DNA of 64,000 nucleotides. Source: Flavobacterium ginsenosidimutans (GTDB lineage Bacteria > Bacteroidota > Bacteroidia > Flavobacteriales > Flavobacteriaceae). Both the position numbers and the translations under genes were made by a program. The notes beneath the pieces were generated by a model, which was not told where the DNA came from, did not search any database, and saw only the letters and a program-made list of their open reading frames with translations. Position 1 is the stretch's first letter, and every line of letters begins with the position of its first letter. The stretch lies in assembly GCF_003254625.1 (NCBI RefSeq), contig NZ_QJRJ01000073.1, positions 124,001-188,000 on the forward strand, given 5' to 3'. Shown here piece after piece: positions 25,610 through 35,798 of this stretch.

Positions 25610-25711
25610 AAGGCTTAAAGAACATTTATCACTAAATCAAGAACACTTTTAGAGTGCTGTATAAACAGTGCTCAGGGCGTCTTGTTAATTACTTAAAACC
25701 AACACAAAGAA

Positions 25712-28700
25712 ATGAAAAAAAAGTTAAACATACACATACTGCTGTTTCTACTCTTGATAACGGCAGGAATACAAGCCCAGAATACCACACCTCTTATTCA
25801 ATCCAAACTAGACGGAACTGTAGTAGACGCTATTACAAATCAGCCCATTATAGGTGCATCAGTAACCATTAAAGGAACAACTCACGGTGTTGTGACAGAT
25901 GCAGAAGGAAAATTTTATTTTCAGACGGGACAGAAATTTCCCTACACATTGATTGTAAGCTACATTGGATATAAAAAATTGGAAGTCATTGTTGAGAAAA
26001 ATCCAGTAATTATTAATCTTAAAGAAGAACGCCAAGAACTAGACGAATTGGTAGTTGTAGGTTACGGAACTCAGAAGAGAAAAGACATTACAGGATCTGT
26101 AGCTTCGGTTCCAAAAGCCAATTTATCTCAGGTAACTTCATCAGCAGATAATCTTTTAAGAGGTGCTGTGGCTGGAGTTGTAGTTACACAAAGTTCAGGA
26201 CGTCCTGGCGCATCTTCAAGTGTTCGTATTCGTGGAGGAAACTCTATTACCGCTGGTAACGAACCGCTTTATGTTGTTGATGGAATTTTAATTTATAATG
26301 ATAACGCAAATAGCTCGGCAGGAGTTACTTATGCGGGAGCAAGCGTAAACGTTTTATCCACAATAAATCCAGCTGATATTGAATCTATAGAGGTTCTTAA
26401 AGATGCTTCTGCAACAGCAATTTATGGCTCGCGTGGTGCTAATGGAGTTGTTATTATTACAACTAAAAAAGGAACAAAAGGACAAGATAATATTTCGTAC
26501 CAAGGTTATTTCGGATTTCAGAATATCTCAAAGAAATTGAAATTAATGAATGCGAGCGAATGGGCAAGTTTAAGAAACGACGTTCAGGCAAGCATTGGTC
26601 AAGCACCTTCTTTCTCTGCTGAACAAATTGAAGCTTTAAAAACTTCTGGAAATTACGATTGGCAGTCGGCTGCATTTGTAACTGCGGCACCTATTCAAAA
26701 TCATAATTTATCTTTTTCTGGTGGAGACGAAAGATCTAGATATGCTGTCTCTGCAGGATATTTTGATCAAGATGGTATCGTTTTAGGATCTGATTTTAAA
26801 CGTATTTCTCTTCGTGCAAACTATGAAAGAAATTATTCTCAGAAATTCAAATTTGGTGTGAATGCAAATTACACTTATTCTCTTGCTAATGGTGTAGGAA
26901 CTTCTGGAAGCGGTAGAACTCCAAACCCTTTAGTAGCAGCTGTATTAACTGCACCAGTAGTTCCAATTAAAAATGAAAATGGAAGTTATAATGTGACTAA
27001 TAATCCATACGCAACTTCTGTAAATGGTTACGTTCCAAACCCGATTAACGATTTGGAAAACACAACAAACCAAACTAATCTAAATAGAATTCTAACCAGT
27101 TTATTTGGTGAATATAAATTCAACAAAGAATTAACTGCAAAAGTTGCTGTAAGTGGTGACGTTTTAAATACAAAACAAAATTATTATGCTCCGTCAAACA
27201 CAACTACAGGCGCTGGAACAAAAGGATTGGCTTCTGTCGGAGAAAGATTAGTAAGTTCTGTTTTAAATGAAAACACACTTACTTATAACACTAATTTCGG
27301 TGAAAATAATAAATTCTCAGCTTTAGGAGGTTATACACTTCAATATACAAAAGGTGAAGTTGTAAATGCTGGAGCTCAAACTTTTGTAAATGATGCCAAT
27401 ACTTACAATGCACTTCAAGATGGTGTTGCTGTAAAACCATATAGTGAAGCATACGAAAGCGTCTTAAAATCTTGGTTGGCGAGAGTTAATTATTCTTATA
27501 AAGGAAAATACAACTTTACCGTTTCAGGGCGTGCAGACGGTTCTTCTAGATTTGGTGCTGAATCACTTTGGGGTTACTTCCCTTCTGCTGGGTTTTCTTG
27601 GAATATTACTGACGAAGAATTTGCAAACAATATCAAAGGTGTAACGGAAGCTAAACTTAGAATTACAGCAGGAACAACAGGAAATCAAGAAATTGGAAAT
27701 TACCTTTCTCTTGCTTCAATGGGTTCTGTAAATTATTCTTTTGGCGGAACTTTATACACAGGAATCGCTCCTACTCGATTGGCAAATCCAGATTTGAGAT
27801 GGGAAAAAACAAATCAATATAATGTTGGATTGGATTTATCATTATTAGACCGAAAAATCAATTTTGTTTTTGATGTGTATTACAAAAAGACAAAAGATCT
27901 TTTAATTAGTGTTCCAGTTCCGTTGAGTTCTGGTTATGCGACTGTGCTTCAAAACATTGGAGGAGTTGAAAATAAAGGTTTTGAAGTTGGTTTAACAACC
28001 GAAAACGTAAAAACAGAAAACTTCGCTTGGAATTCGAACATCGTATTTTCTTTAAACAGAAATAAAGTTACAGAGATTGGAAACGGTGTAGATCAGTTTT
28101 TCCCTGTAGTGCCAAACGGTTCTTTATTACAGCAGCAACCAGTTACTGTAAAAGTAGGTCTGCCATTAGGAACTTTCTGGGGATATAAAACCAACGGAAT
28201 TTTTCAAACTCAGGAAGAAGTTAATACTCAGCCAAAAATCAACAGTTTAGCAAATACAAAAGTTGGTGACAGAAAATATGTTGACACAAATGGAGATGGC
28301 GTTATTACAGCCCTTGATAAAGGAAATTTAGGTACTTCTCAACCAAAATTTGTTGGAAGTTTCAGCAATACAGTTTCATACAATGATTTTGATTTGAATT
28401 TCTCTTTCCAAGGAGCATACGGCGGAAAAATCTTCAATGCTTTAAATCAGCAGTTAGAAATTTCTACGCTTGGAACTAATGCTGCGTCAACTTTAAATGA
28501 CCGTTGGACAACAACAAATCCGAGTAATGAAATTCCGAGAGCTTCTAGTTCACCATTAGGAATTGTTTCTGAGCGCTATGTTGAAGATGCTTCTTTCTTA
28601 AGATTGAAATTAATCACTTTAGGATATACTTTACCTAAAAGCATTTCAAAAAAACTGGGAACGAAAAGCGTAAAAGTTTACATCTCTGCAGAAAACTTAA

Positions 28701-28834
28701 TTACATGGACGAAATACACTGGCTATGATCCAGAGGTAAGTTCATACGAACAAAACAACTTATATCCGGGAATTGACTTTGGTTCTTATCCAAACTCAAA
28801 AACATTCATCTCGGGCTTGAACGTAACATTCTAA
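25712..28834 (+). CDS. SusC/RagA-type TonB-dependent outer-membrane receptor
   Basis: The protein has 1040 residues with a signal peptide (hydrophobic LLFLLLITAGIQAQ). A carboxypeptidase-like beta-sandwich domain follows at about 30-110 (GTVVDAITNQPIIGASV), then the TonB box and plug (DELVVVGYGTQKRKDITGSV, IRGGNSITAGNEPLYVVDG) and a beta-barrel ending in the C-terminal phenylalanine of outer-membrane proteins. It imports a large organic ligand together with the SusD lipoprotein 16 nt downstream. The four sulfatases behind it indicate a sulfated ligand. The Cys-rich leader suggests induction under sulfur limitation. Confidence 0.96.
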   Translation: MKKKLNIHILLFLLLITAGIQAQNTTPLIQSKLDGTVVDAITNQPIIGASVTIKGTTHGVVTDAEGKFYFQTGQKFPYTLIVSYIGYKKLEVIVEKNPVIINLKEERQELDELVVVGYGTQKRKDITGSVASVPKANLSQVTSSADNLLRGAVAGVVVTQSSGRPGASSSVRIRGGNSITAGNEPLYVVDGILIYNDNANSSAGVTYAGASVNVLSTINPADIESIEVLKDASATAIYGSRGANGVVIITTKKGTKGQDNISYQGYFGFQNISKKLKLMNASEWASLRNDVQASIGQAPSFSAEQIEALKTSGNYDWQSAAFVTAAPIQNHNLSFSGGDERSRYAVSAGYFDQDGIVLGSDFKRISLRANYERNYSQKFKFGVNANYTYSLANGVGTSGSGRTPNPLVAAVLTAPVVPIKNENGSYNVTNNPYATSVNGYVPNPINDLENTTNQTNLNRILTSLFGEYKFNKELTAKVAVSGDVLNTKQNYYAPSNTTTGAGTKGLASVGERLVSSVLNENTLTYNTNFGENNKFSALGGYTLQYTKGEVVNAGAQTFVNDANTYNALQDGVAVKPYSEAYESVLKSWLARVNYSYKGKYNFTVSGRADGSSRFGAESLWGYFPSAGFSWNITDEEFANNIKGVTEAKLRITAGTTGNQEIGNYLSLASMGSVNYSFGGTLYTGIAPTRLANPDLRWEKTNQYNVGLDLSLLDRKINFVFDVYYKKTKDLLISVPVPLSSGYATVLQNIGGVENKGFEVGLTTENVKTENFAWNSNIVFSLNRNKVTEIGNGVDQFFPVVPNGSLLQQQPVTVKVGLPLGTFWGYKTNGIFQTQEEVNTQPKINSLANTKVGDRKYVDTNGDGVITALDKGNLGTSQPKFVGSFSNTVSYNDFDLNFSFQGAYGGKIFNALNQQLEISTLGTNAASTLNDRWTTTNPSNEIPRASSSPLGIVSERYVEDASFLRLKLITLGYTLPKSISKKLGTKSVKVYISAENLITWTKYTGYDPEVSSYEQNNLYPGIDFGSYPNSKTFISGLNVTF

Positions 28835-28850
28835 GTAAAAAAACATCAAA

Positions 28851-30323
28851 ATGAAAAAGATCATTATAACATTCCTTTTAAGTGCCGGCCTATTTGTATC
28901 GTGCACGGAGCTTGAGGTAACTCCAAACTCTTTTGTAACCGAAGACAATTATTTTATCACTCAAGATGATGCTGTTGCAAGTGTAACTGCTGTTTACGCT
29001 TCGCTGAGCCTTGATCCAGGTGAACAAAGTTTGTTTGGAAGAAACCTTTATTTCCTAACTGATATGGGGTCTGATTACGCAGCTGCAGGAGTTTCTGCGA
29101 CAAACCCGCAAGTTAGAGCAATGAGCAGTTTAACGCACGATGCTACTAATGACCGCGTTCAGGTGGCATGGAGACAAATTTATAACGGAATTAATAGAGC
29201 CAATGTTTCTATTGACAATATTCCGAAAGTGTCTGGTTCTGAAGTAATCAAAACAAGATTGATTAACGAAGCTAAATTTATTAGAGGTTTATTGTACTTT
29301 CAAGCAGTTCGCCTTTGGGGTGGAGTTCCGATTGTTTTACATGAAGCAACTTCTATCAATTTAGGAGATTTAAAAACAAATCGTTCTACAGTTGACGAAG
29401 TGTACGCTCAAATCGTTAAAGATTTAACTGATGCTGAAGCTTTACCAAAAACGTATACAGCAGCAGATGCTGGACGCGCAACTTCTGGTGCTGCAAAAGC
29501 AATTTTAGCTAAAGTTTATTTGACTAGAAAAGACTGGCCAAATGCTATTTCAAAAGCAAGAGAAGTTATTGACGGCGGTTACGGATATGCTTTGTTTGAA
29601 GATTTTCAAGATATTTTCACTAAAACAAAAAAGAACGGAAAAGAGCATATTTTCTCTGTTCAATTCGAACCAAATCAAGCAGGAAATGGTTCTAGCGGAA
29701 GTACTTTTCAAGCAACATCTTTTACAGGATTTACAGCAACAGAACCAGCAGATATTATCTCAGACGTTGCATTGTTTTATGATATCTATGCACCTGGAGA
29801 TAAAAGAAGAGATGTGAGTTATGCGAAACAATTGCTTAATCCATCAACGGGAACGCTTTATACTTTTCCTAAGCCAATTTTCAAAAAATATCTGGATTTA
29901 ACCAATCTGGCAACTCCATCAAATGTTGCGATCAACTTTCCGGTTATTCGTTACGCAGACATCCTTTTGTCTTTAGCGGAAGCGATAAATGAACAAGGCG
30001 GACCAACTGCTGAAGCTTACGAATTGATTAATCAAGTGAGAAGAAGAGCTTTCGGAAAAGCGATTACAACGCCTGATGCAGAAGTAGATTTAGTTGGATT
30101 AGACCAAACTTCTTTTAGAGCTGCAATTCAGGAAGAACGCAAAAAAGAGTTTGTTCAAGAAGGACAGCGCTGGTACGATTTGGTAAGATGGGGAACATTG
30201 GTTACTGAAGTGAAAAAAGTAACGGCTAAAAACTCAGTTTCAGAAAGAAATAATCTTTACCCAATTCCGCAAAGCGAAAGAAATATTAACCCAGATGGTT
30301 TACCTCAAAATCCTGGATATTAA
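28851..30323 (+). CDS. SusD/RagB-type substrate-binding lipoprotein
   Basis: The 490-residue protein has a lipoprotein signal ending LSAGLFVSC. The family pattern includes AKFIRGLLYFQAVRLWGGVPIV near residue 140 and the C-terminal AIQEERKKEFVQEGQRWYDLVRWG with a YPIP ending. It caps the SusC barrel on the cell surface and captures the ligand. It lies in operon with SusC and the sulfatases. No glycoside hydrolase or polysaccharide lyase accompanies it, so the ligand need not be a polysaccharide. Confidence 0.95.
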   Translation: MKKIIITFLLSAGLFVSCTELEVTPNSFVTEDNYFITQDDAVASVTAVYASLSLDPGEQSLFGRNLYFLTDMGSDYAAAGVSATNPQVRAMSSLTHDATNDRVQVAWRQIYNGINRANVSIDNIPKVSGSEVIKTRLINEAKFIRGLLYFQAVRLWGGVPIVLHEATSINLGDLKTNRSTVDEVYAQIVKDLTDAEALPKTYTAADAGRATSGAAKAILAKVYLTRKDWPNAISKAREVIDGGYGYALFEDFQDIFTKTKKNGKEHIFSVQFEPNQAGNGSSGSTFQATSFTGFTATEPADIISDVALFYDIYAPGDKRRDVSYAKQLLNPSTGTLYTFPKPIFKKYLDLTNLATPSNVAINFPVIRYADILLSLAEAINEQGGPTAEAYELINQVRRRAFGKAITTPDAEVDLVGLDQTSFRAAIQEERKKEFVQEGQRWYDLVRWGTLVTEVKKVTAKNSVSERNNLYPIPQSERNINPDGLPQNPGY

Positions 30324-30354
30324 TTAGAACCAAAAACCAAAAAAATATTAAAAG

Positions 30355-32277
30355 ATGAAAAATTTTAAAAATACCACAATAATCAAAAGCTCTGGAAAAG
30401 GGCTTTTGATTACGGCATTGCTGGTTGCACAATTTGGCTTTGCACAAGAACAACAAGAGTTTAAAGGAACAATAGGAAAAACTCTTGCCGATTCTAAAGA
30501 ATATTGGCCAGAGCCTGTAACGGCTCCAAAAGGCGCTCCGAATATTGTTTGGATTTTATTGGATGATGTTGGATTTGGAGCTTCAAGCACTTTTGGAGGT
30601 TTAATCAATACACCAACTTTTGATAATCTGGCAAACAACGGACTTCGTTATACCAACTTTCACACCACAGCGATTTGTGCTCCTACCCGCGCCGCTTTAT
30701 TAACTGGAAGAAATTCTGGAAGAGTTCACGTTAGCGGATTTTCTCATACCATTCTATCAGCTGGTTTCCCAGGTTGGGACGGAAAAATTCCTTCTGATAA
30801 AGGAACAATTGCAGAGATTTTAAGTGACAACGGCTACAACACTTTTGCAGTTGGAAAATATGGTGTTACACCAGATGAAGATGCTACAGATGCTGGTCCG
30901 TTTGACAGATGGCCAACTGGAAAAGGTTTCGATCATTTCTACGGATTCTTAGGCTCGCAAACCGATCAATACAATCCTGATTTAGTGGAAGATCAAGTTC
31001 ATATTAAACCAGACGGACGTCACTTAAATGAATTGATTACAGACAAAGCAATCAGTTATATTCAGAAACAGCAAAAAGCAGCGCCTGGAAAACCATTCTT
31101 CTTGTACTATGCGCCAGGAGCTGTTCATGCACCTCATCAAGTGGCTGAAAAATGGGTTGAACCATACAAAGGAAAATTTGACGAAGGCTGGGATGTTTAC
31201 CGTGAAAAAGTATTGGCTAACCAAAAGAAATTGGGAATCTTTCCTCAAAATGCTGGGTTGCCAGATCGTAACGCTTTAATCACAGAATGGAAAAAATTAA
31301 CTCCAGACCAAAAGAAAGTCTATGCAAGATTCATGGAAGTTTACGCTGGATTCTTGACTTATACCGATTATGAAATTGGAAGAGTTGTAGATTACTTAAA
31401 ACAAAGCGGACAGCTTGACAACACTTTAATCTTTGTTGCAATTGGTGACAATGGAGCTAGTAAAGAAGGAACTTTACAAGGAACAATCAATCAAAGTTTG
31501 TTTTCTCAAGGAAAATCGGATGAAGAAAATCTTCAAAGCAACTTAAATAACATTGGTGAAATCGGAACTGCAAAAGGTTTAAATACGAATTATCCTTTAG
31601 GATGGGCGCAGGCAACGAATGCTCCTTTCAAAAACTGGAAACAAGATGCACATTCAGAAGGTGGAACAAGAAATCCGTTGATTGTTTTTTATCCAAACGG
31701 AATTAAAGACAAAGGCGGTATCAGAAATCAATACAGCCATGTTACAGATTTGCTTCCTACAACTTTAGCTATTGCAGGAATTAAAGCTCCAGAATATATC
31801 AAAGGAATCAAACAAGATATTATTCAAGGATCTTCATTCCAAGCTTCTTTAGATAATCCGAAAGCAGAATCATTGCACAAAGTACAGTATTACTACATTT
31901 TTGGAAACAGAGCAATCTATAAAGACGGATGGAAAGCTTCGGCTGCACATTTACCAGATTCATTTGCTGTAAAACAATCTTTAGGAAAAAGTGAAAAACC
32001 AGCGGCAAGTAACTTTGATACTGATGTTTGGGAATTATATAACCTAAACGAAGACTTTAACGAACGTAATAATTTGGCAAAAAAATATCCTGAAAAACTA
32101 GCTGAACTTCAAAAGTTATTTGACGAACAAGCAAAGGAAAACAATGTTTATCCTTTGATTGACTGGCAAGATGTTTACAACAGAAGAATTCATAACACCG
32201 CAGCTGATAAAGGAAAAACACTGCAAGATTTAGTAAAACAAGTAACTAAACCTGCAGATACAGAAACTACAAAATAA
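30355..32277 (+). CDS. Arylsulfatase-type sulfatase 1, exported
   Basis: This 640-residue sulfatase has a signal peptide (cleavage probably after AQFGFA, residue 30). CAPTRAALLTGR places the residue to be converted to formylglycine at Cys108. WILLDDVGFG supplies the metal-binding Asp pair. It hydrolyses a sulfate ester in the periplasm. It closely resembles the next protein, including a shared segment DATDAGPFDRWPTGKGF, so the two probably arose by duplication. No formylglycine-generating enzyme is encoded in the window. Confidence 0.93.
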   Translation: MKNFKNTTIIKSSGKGLLITALLVAQFGFAQEQQEFKGTIGKTLADSKEYWPEPVTAPKGAPNIVWILLDDVGFGASSTFGGLINTPTFDNLANNGLRYTNFHTTAICAPTRAALLTGRNSGRVHVSGFSHTILSAGFPGWDGKIPSDKGTIAEILSDNGYNTFAVGKYGVTPDEDATDAGPFDRWPTGKGFDHFYGFLGSQTDQYNPDLVEDQVHIKPDGRHLNELITDKAISYIQKQQKAAPGKPFFLYYAPGAVHAPHQVAEKWVEPYKGKFDEGWDVYREKVLANQKKLGIFPQNAGLPDRNALITEWKKLTPDQKKVYARFMEVYAGFLTYTDYEIGRVVDYLKQSGQLDNTLIFVAIGDNGASKEGTLQGTINQSLFSQGKSDEENLQSNLNNIGEIGTAKGLNTNYPLGWAQATNAPFKNWKQDAHSEGGTRNPLIVFYPNGIKDKGGIRNQYSHVTDLLPTTLAIAGIKAPEYIKGIKQDIIQGSSFQASLDNPKAESLHKVQYYYIFGNRAIYKDGWKASAAHLPDSFAVKQSLGKSEKPAASNFDTDVWELYNLNEDFNERNNLAKKYPEKLAELQKLFDEQAKENNVYPLIDWQDVYNRRIHNTAADKGKTLQDLVKQVTKPADTETTK

Positions 32278-32286
32278 TGATTACAT

Positions 32287-32400
32287 AACCTGCAAGGTTT
32301 TAAAAACCTTGTAGGTTTCAAATATCCAAACCAGAAAAATCTTTAATGATTTCCTCGGTTTGAAAATCATACCTACACGGTTTTGGAAACCTTGCAGGAT
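32287..32400. repeat. Palindromic repeats between the first two sulfatase genes
   Basis: AACCTGCAAGGTTT and its partner AAACCTTGTAGGTTT form a hairpin at 32287-32318, and a second arm set (ACCTACACGG, then GGAAACCTTGCAGG) occupies 32371-32399. A related AAACCTGACAGGTTT palindrome occurs at 39497-39511. The repeat runs into the spurious first ten codons of the next frame. Confidence 0.7.
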
Positions 32401-32412
32401 AAATTTATAGAG

Positions 32413-34338
32413 ATGAAAAAAATAAAAAATAACATAATAAATCTCAAAACTCCACAAAAAGGTCTTTTGTTGACAGCTTTGGTTTTTGCTCAATTTGGTT
32501 TTGGGCAATCAAAACCTGATCCAAATTACAAAGGAGTTGTGGGTAAAACTTTAGCCGATTCTAAAGAATATTGGATTGAGCCTGTTAAAGCACCAGAAGG
32601 CGCACCAAATGTGGTTTGGATTTTATTAGATGATGTTGGCTTTGGAGCAACAAGTGCTTTTGGAGGATTAATCAATACACCAACTTTTGAAAAACTGGCT
32701 AATAACGGTTTGCGTTATACCAACTTTCACACCACAGCCATTTGTGCACCAACACGTTCTGCTTTGTTAACTGGGCGTAATTCCCACGCTGTACATGTTG
32801 GCGGATTTTCTCATACTTCTATGTCAGCAGGATTTCCTGGCTGGGATGGAAGACTTCCTTCTTCGGCGGGAACAATTGCTGAGATTTTGCGTGACAACGG
32901 TTACAACACTTTTGCAGTTGGAAAATATGGTGTTACTCCCGACGAAGATGCAACAGATGCTGGCCCGTTTGACAGATGGCCAACTGGAAAAGGCTTCGAA
33001 CATTTTTACGGATTCTTAGGTTCTCAAACCGATCAATACAATCCTGATTTGGTTGAAGATCAGACTTGGTTAAATGGAAGCACAAAACTAAACGGTGCCG
33101 AAAAAGACAGATCTAAAAATGAGTTTACGACCGATCTTAAAGGAAAACATTTAAGCGAATTGATTACTGATAAAGCAATCACATACATTGATCGTCAGAA
33201 ACATGCCGCACCAAACAAACCGTTCTTTTTATACTATGCGCCGGGAGCAACACATTCTCCGCACCAAGTAGAAAAACAATGGAGCGATAAATACAAAGGA
33301 AAATTTGATGATGGCTGGGATGCTTATCGCGACAAAGTAATCGCCAATCAGAAAAAATTAGGTTTAATTCCTTCTGATGCAAAACTAACAATTCGTGATT
33401 CTTATGTACCTGCATGGAATACTTTATCTCCAGATGAGAAAAAACTATATGCTCAGTTTATGGAAATATACGCTGGATATTTAGAATATACAGATTATGA
33501 AGTAAGCCGAATTGTAGATCATCTAAAATCGATCAATCAACTTGATAATACTATTTTCTATATCGTTTTGGGAGATAACGGAGCAAGTAAAGAAGGAAGT
33601 TCAATTGGTTTAATTGACGAATCTTTTAGAAAACTTTCTGATCCTAAGATTAAAGAAGAATCATTGAAATCTAATTTGGCAAAAACTGCTTTATTAGGAA
33701 CTCCAGCGGCAACAAAAGAAAACTACCCGCACGGATGGGCGTTGGCAGCAAATACTCCGTTTAGAAATTTAAAACAAGACGCACATTCTGAAGGAGGAAC
33801 ACGAAATCCGTTGATTGTTTATTATCCAAAAGGAATTAAAACGCCAGGGATTCGTAACCAATATGGACATGTAATTGATATTCTGCCAACAACTTTAGAA
33901 ACTGTTGGAATCAAAGCGCCAGAAACCATCAGAGGAATTGCTCAGGATTCTATTCAAGGAACTTCTCTAGCCTATTCTTATGCTGACGCTAAAGCACCTT
34001 CAAGACATAAAATTCAACATTACTATATTTTTGGTTCAAGATCATTATATAAAGACGGTTGGAAAGCTTCGGCGCCGCATCATCCTGATTATATTGACAT
34101 TACTCAAAATGATGCTTTATCTAAAAAAGACGAGCCAAGTAATTTTGATAATGACGTTTGGGAATTATATAATCTAAATACGGATTTTAATGAAAGAGTC
34201 GATTTAGCTAAAAAATACCCAGAAAAATTAAAAGAGCTTCAGGCAGAATTTGACAATCAAGCGAAGAAAAATAATCTTTATCCGCTAATCGATTGGCAAG
34301 ATGTTTTGAGACAGCGCATTCACAAGAAAAATAAATAA
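32413..34338 (+). CDS. Arylsulfatase-type sulfatase 2, exported
   Basis: From ATG 32413 the protein has 641 residues with a signal peptide (LLLTALVFAQFGFGQ). An in-frame ATG at 32383 would add ten residues lying in repeat DNA before the signal peptide, so I reject it. CAPTRSALLTGR gives the formylglycine Cys at residue 111. It differs from sulfatase 1 by an insertion after LVEDQ (residues near 216-240) and may act on a related but distinct ester. A hairpin follows the gene. Confidence 0.93.
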   Translation: MKKIKNNIINLKTPQKGLLLTALVFAQFGFGQSKPDPNYKGVVGKTLADSKEYWIEPVKAPEGAPNVVWILLDDVGFGATSAFGGLINTPTFEKLANNGLRYTNFHTTAICAPTRSALLTGRNSHAVHVGGFSHTSMSAGFPGWDGRLPSSAGTIAEILRDNGYNTFAVGKYGVTPDEDATDAGPFDRWPTGKGFEHFYGFLGSQTDQYNPDLVEDQTWLNGSTKLNGAEKDRSKNEFTTDLKGKHLSELITDKAITYIDRQKHAAPNKPFFLYYAPGATHSPHQVEKQWSDKYKGKFDDGWDAYRDKVIANQKKLGLIPSDAKLTIRDSYVPAWNTLSPDEKKLYAQFMEIYAGYLEYTDYEVSRIVDHLKSINQLDNTIFYIVLGDNGASKEGSSIGLIDESFRKLSDPKIKEESLKSNLAKTALLGTPAATKENYPHGWALAANTPFRNLKQDAHSEGGTRNPLIVYYPKGIKTPGIRNQYGHVIDILPTTLETVGIKAPETIRGIAQDSIQGTSLAYSYADAKAPSRHKIQHYYIFGSRSLYKDGWKASAPHHPDYIDITQNDALSKKDEPSNFDNDVWELYNLNTDFNERVDLAKKYPEKLKELQAEFDNQAKKNNLYPLIDWQDVLRQRIHKKNK

Positions 34339-34345
34339 TAATGTT

Positions 34346-34377
34346 ATCAGAGCTGTTAACTAATTAATAGCTCTGAT
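34346..34377 (+). terminator. Hairpin between sulfatase 2 and the DUF1254-like gene
   Basis: ATCAGAGCT (34346-34354) pairs with AGCTCTGAT (34369-34377). Only a short A/T tract follows, so it may act as an RNA-processing or partial termination signal inside the operon. Confidence 0.45.
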
Positions 34378-34393
34378 ATTAAAAAAGCAAACT

Positions 34394-34945
34394 ATGGCAG
34401 CAACAAAACCACTTATCAAAAAAAGCATTTTTGCTTTAGTGCTTGTAGTAATTGCAGTGACTTTTTACTACTTAACGATCTGGGCAGTTCCGTATTATGT
34501 GCAAAATAAATTTGCCGAAAAAAGTGCAGGCTATGTAAATACACCAAGATTTGGAGAACAGCCTAACGCGGAGAACAGCAGAGTCATTCCGCTTCCAAAT
34601 CCTGATTTTTTGTATTCTACCATCAATTATGATTTGAAAGAGAATGTATTGAAAATCTCTGGAATTGTTCCTGATTCAACCTATTGGTCTATCTCTGCTT
34701 ATCAGGAAAATACCACTAACTTTTTTGTGGAAAATGAAGAAAAAGTAAAAGCAAAATTCGAATATTATTTAGCTCCAGAAGGAAGCACTTCTGAAGTTTT
34801 AAAGAATGTTCCAAAAGAAAAAATCATTTACAGTCCGACTACAAAAGGCTTAATTCTTTTCCGCTATTTGGTTTCAAAAGCATATCCTGTAAAAAAACTG
34901 GAAGAATTACAGCATGGTGTTACGGTTGAAAAATTAGCGAATTAA
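34394..34945 (+). CDS. DUF1254-like membrane-anchored protein
   Basis: The 183-residue protein has an N-terminal transmembrane anchor at about 10-32. The segment PNPDFLYSTINYDLKENVLKI and the following PDSTYWSISAYQ match the N-terminal region of DUF1254 proteins (pattern N-x-D-x-LYS-x-x-x-x-DL, then a strand ending YW). Its partner 18 nt downstream resembles DUF1214, normally found in the same polypeptide, so the two genes look like a split two-domain protein. The function of these families is unknown. Confidence 0.65.
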   Translation: MAATKPLIKKSIFALVLVVIAVTFYYLTIWAVPYYVQNKFAEKSAGYVNTPRFGEQPNAENSRVIPLPNPDFLYSTINYDLKENVLKISGIVPDSTYWSISAYQENTTNFFVENEEKVKAKFEYYLAPEGSTSEVLKNVPKEKIIYSPTTKGLILFRYLVSKAYPVKKLEELQHGVTVEKLAN

Positions 34946-34963
34946 TTTTAAAATCAAATCAAA

Positions 34964-35557
34964 ATGGCTTTAAATCAAAAAATTAAGAAAATAGCAATCG
35001 GGTTAGGATTAGTCCTTTTGGCTGTAGTTTTAGGAAGCGGCGTTGGTATTTACAATATCAAATCAGGAAAAAGCGATTCACAGCGTACCATTGGGAATTG
35101 GAAAACGGTTGATAAAGACAAAGACCTCAACACAGCCGATTTACTGACAATTGCTCAAGTAGCAGTATACGGCCCGTATGCTTTAACTAAAAAAGAAGTT
35201 ATTTACTTAAGTACAAGTACTGACAGTGAAGGAAATGAATTAGATCCAAAGTCGGATTATATCATTAACGGAAAAAAACTTGATGCAAAATACTGGAGCA
35301 TTACAGCTTATGATGAAAGCGGTTTTTTAATTAAAAACCCAATCAATAAATACAGTTACAATTTGGAAGATGTAAAATATGAAGCCGACAGCACTTCTTA
35401 TAAAATCAACCTTTCGGGTACAGAAAAGAAAGAAAACTGGCTTCCGATCACTAATGTTCAAAAAACAAGTTTGATCATTCGTTTGTACTTGCCTTCTGAA
35501 AAATTGAGAGAAAATTTAACGGTTGAGACGCTTCCAACCATTCAAAAAGTAAAATAA
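34964..35557 (+). CDS. DUF1214-like membrane-anchored protein
   Basis: The 197-residue protein has a transmembrane segment at about 10-30. The stretch YGPYALTKKEVIYLSTSTD, then YIINGKKLDAKYWSITAYDESGFLIKNPINKYSY and NWLPITN..LIIRLYLPS, follows the DUF1214 pattern (A-V-Y, SLTxYD, NPxxRYS, RxYxP). It probably associates with the DUF1254-like protein encoded just upstream. Its place among sulfatase genes suggests a role in handling the sulfated substrate or its desulfated product. Confidence 0.7.
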   Translation: MALNQKIKKIAIGLGLVLLAVVLGSGVGIYNIKSGKSDSQRTIGNWKTVDKDKDLNTADLLTIAQVAVYGPYALTKKEVIYLSTSTDSEGNELDPKSDYIINGKKLDAKYWSITAYDESGFLIKNPINKYSYNLEDVKYEADSTSYKINLSGTEKKENWLPITNVQKTSLIIRLYLPSEKLRENLTVETLPTIQKVK

Positions 35558-35672
35558 AATTAAAGGATTCTAACAAATTAATGAAAATTTACAAAATAAA
35601 ACTCTACTACATCCATAGAATTAGAAGTTAAATTATTTATTTTTACATTAAACTATTCAAATACAAAAAGAT

Positions 35673-35792
35673 ATGAAACGAGTAGATTATGAAATCATAG
35701 GAAAAAAGATTGTCGTTGGGATAATCTTGTTTTTAGTTCCGCTAGCAATTTTAGCTGCAGGACTAACAATAATTAATCAATTTTTAAAATAA
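35673..35792 (+). CDS. Small single-pass membrane protein, 39 residues
   Basis: ATG 35673 opens a 40-codon frame beginning MKRVDYEIIGKKIVVGIILF and ending LTIINQFLK. It has a basic and acidic N-terminus and one hydrophobic helix at about 13-34. The stop lies 6 nt before the hydroxylase gene, so it is likely co-translated and may be a small partner of that membrane enzyme. No family is recognised. Confidence 0.6.
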   Translation: MKRVDYEIIGKKIVVGIILFLVPLAILAAGLTIINQFLK

Positions 35793-35798
35793 GAAATC

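Noticed and set aside
32383..32412. Ten-codon extension of sulfatase 2
   Set aside because: It lies in a repeat and would precede the signal peptide; ATG 32413 restores a proper signal.
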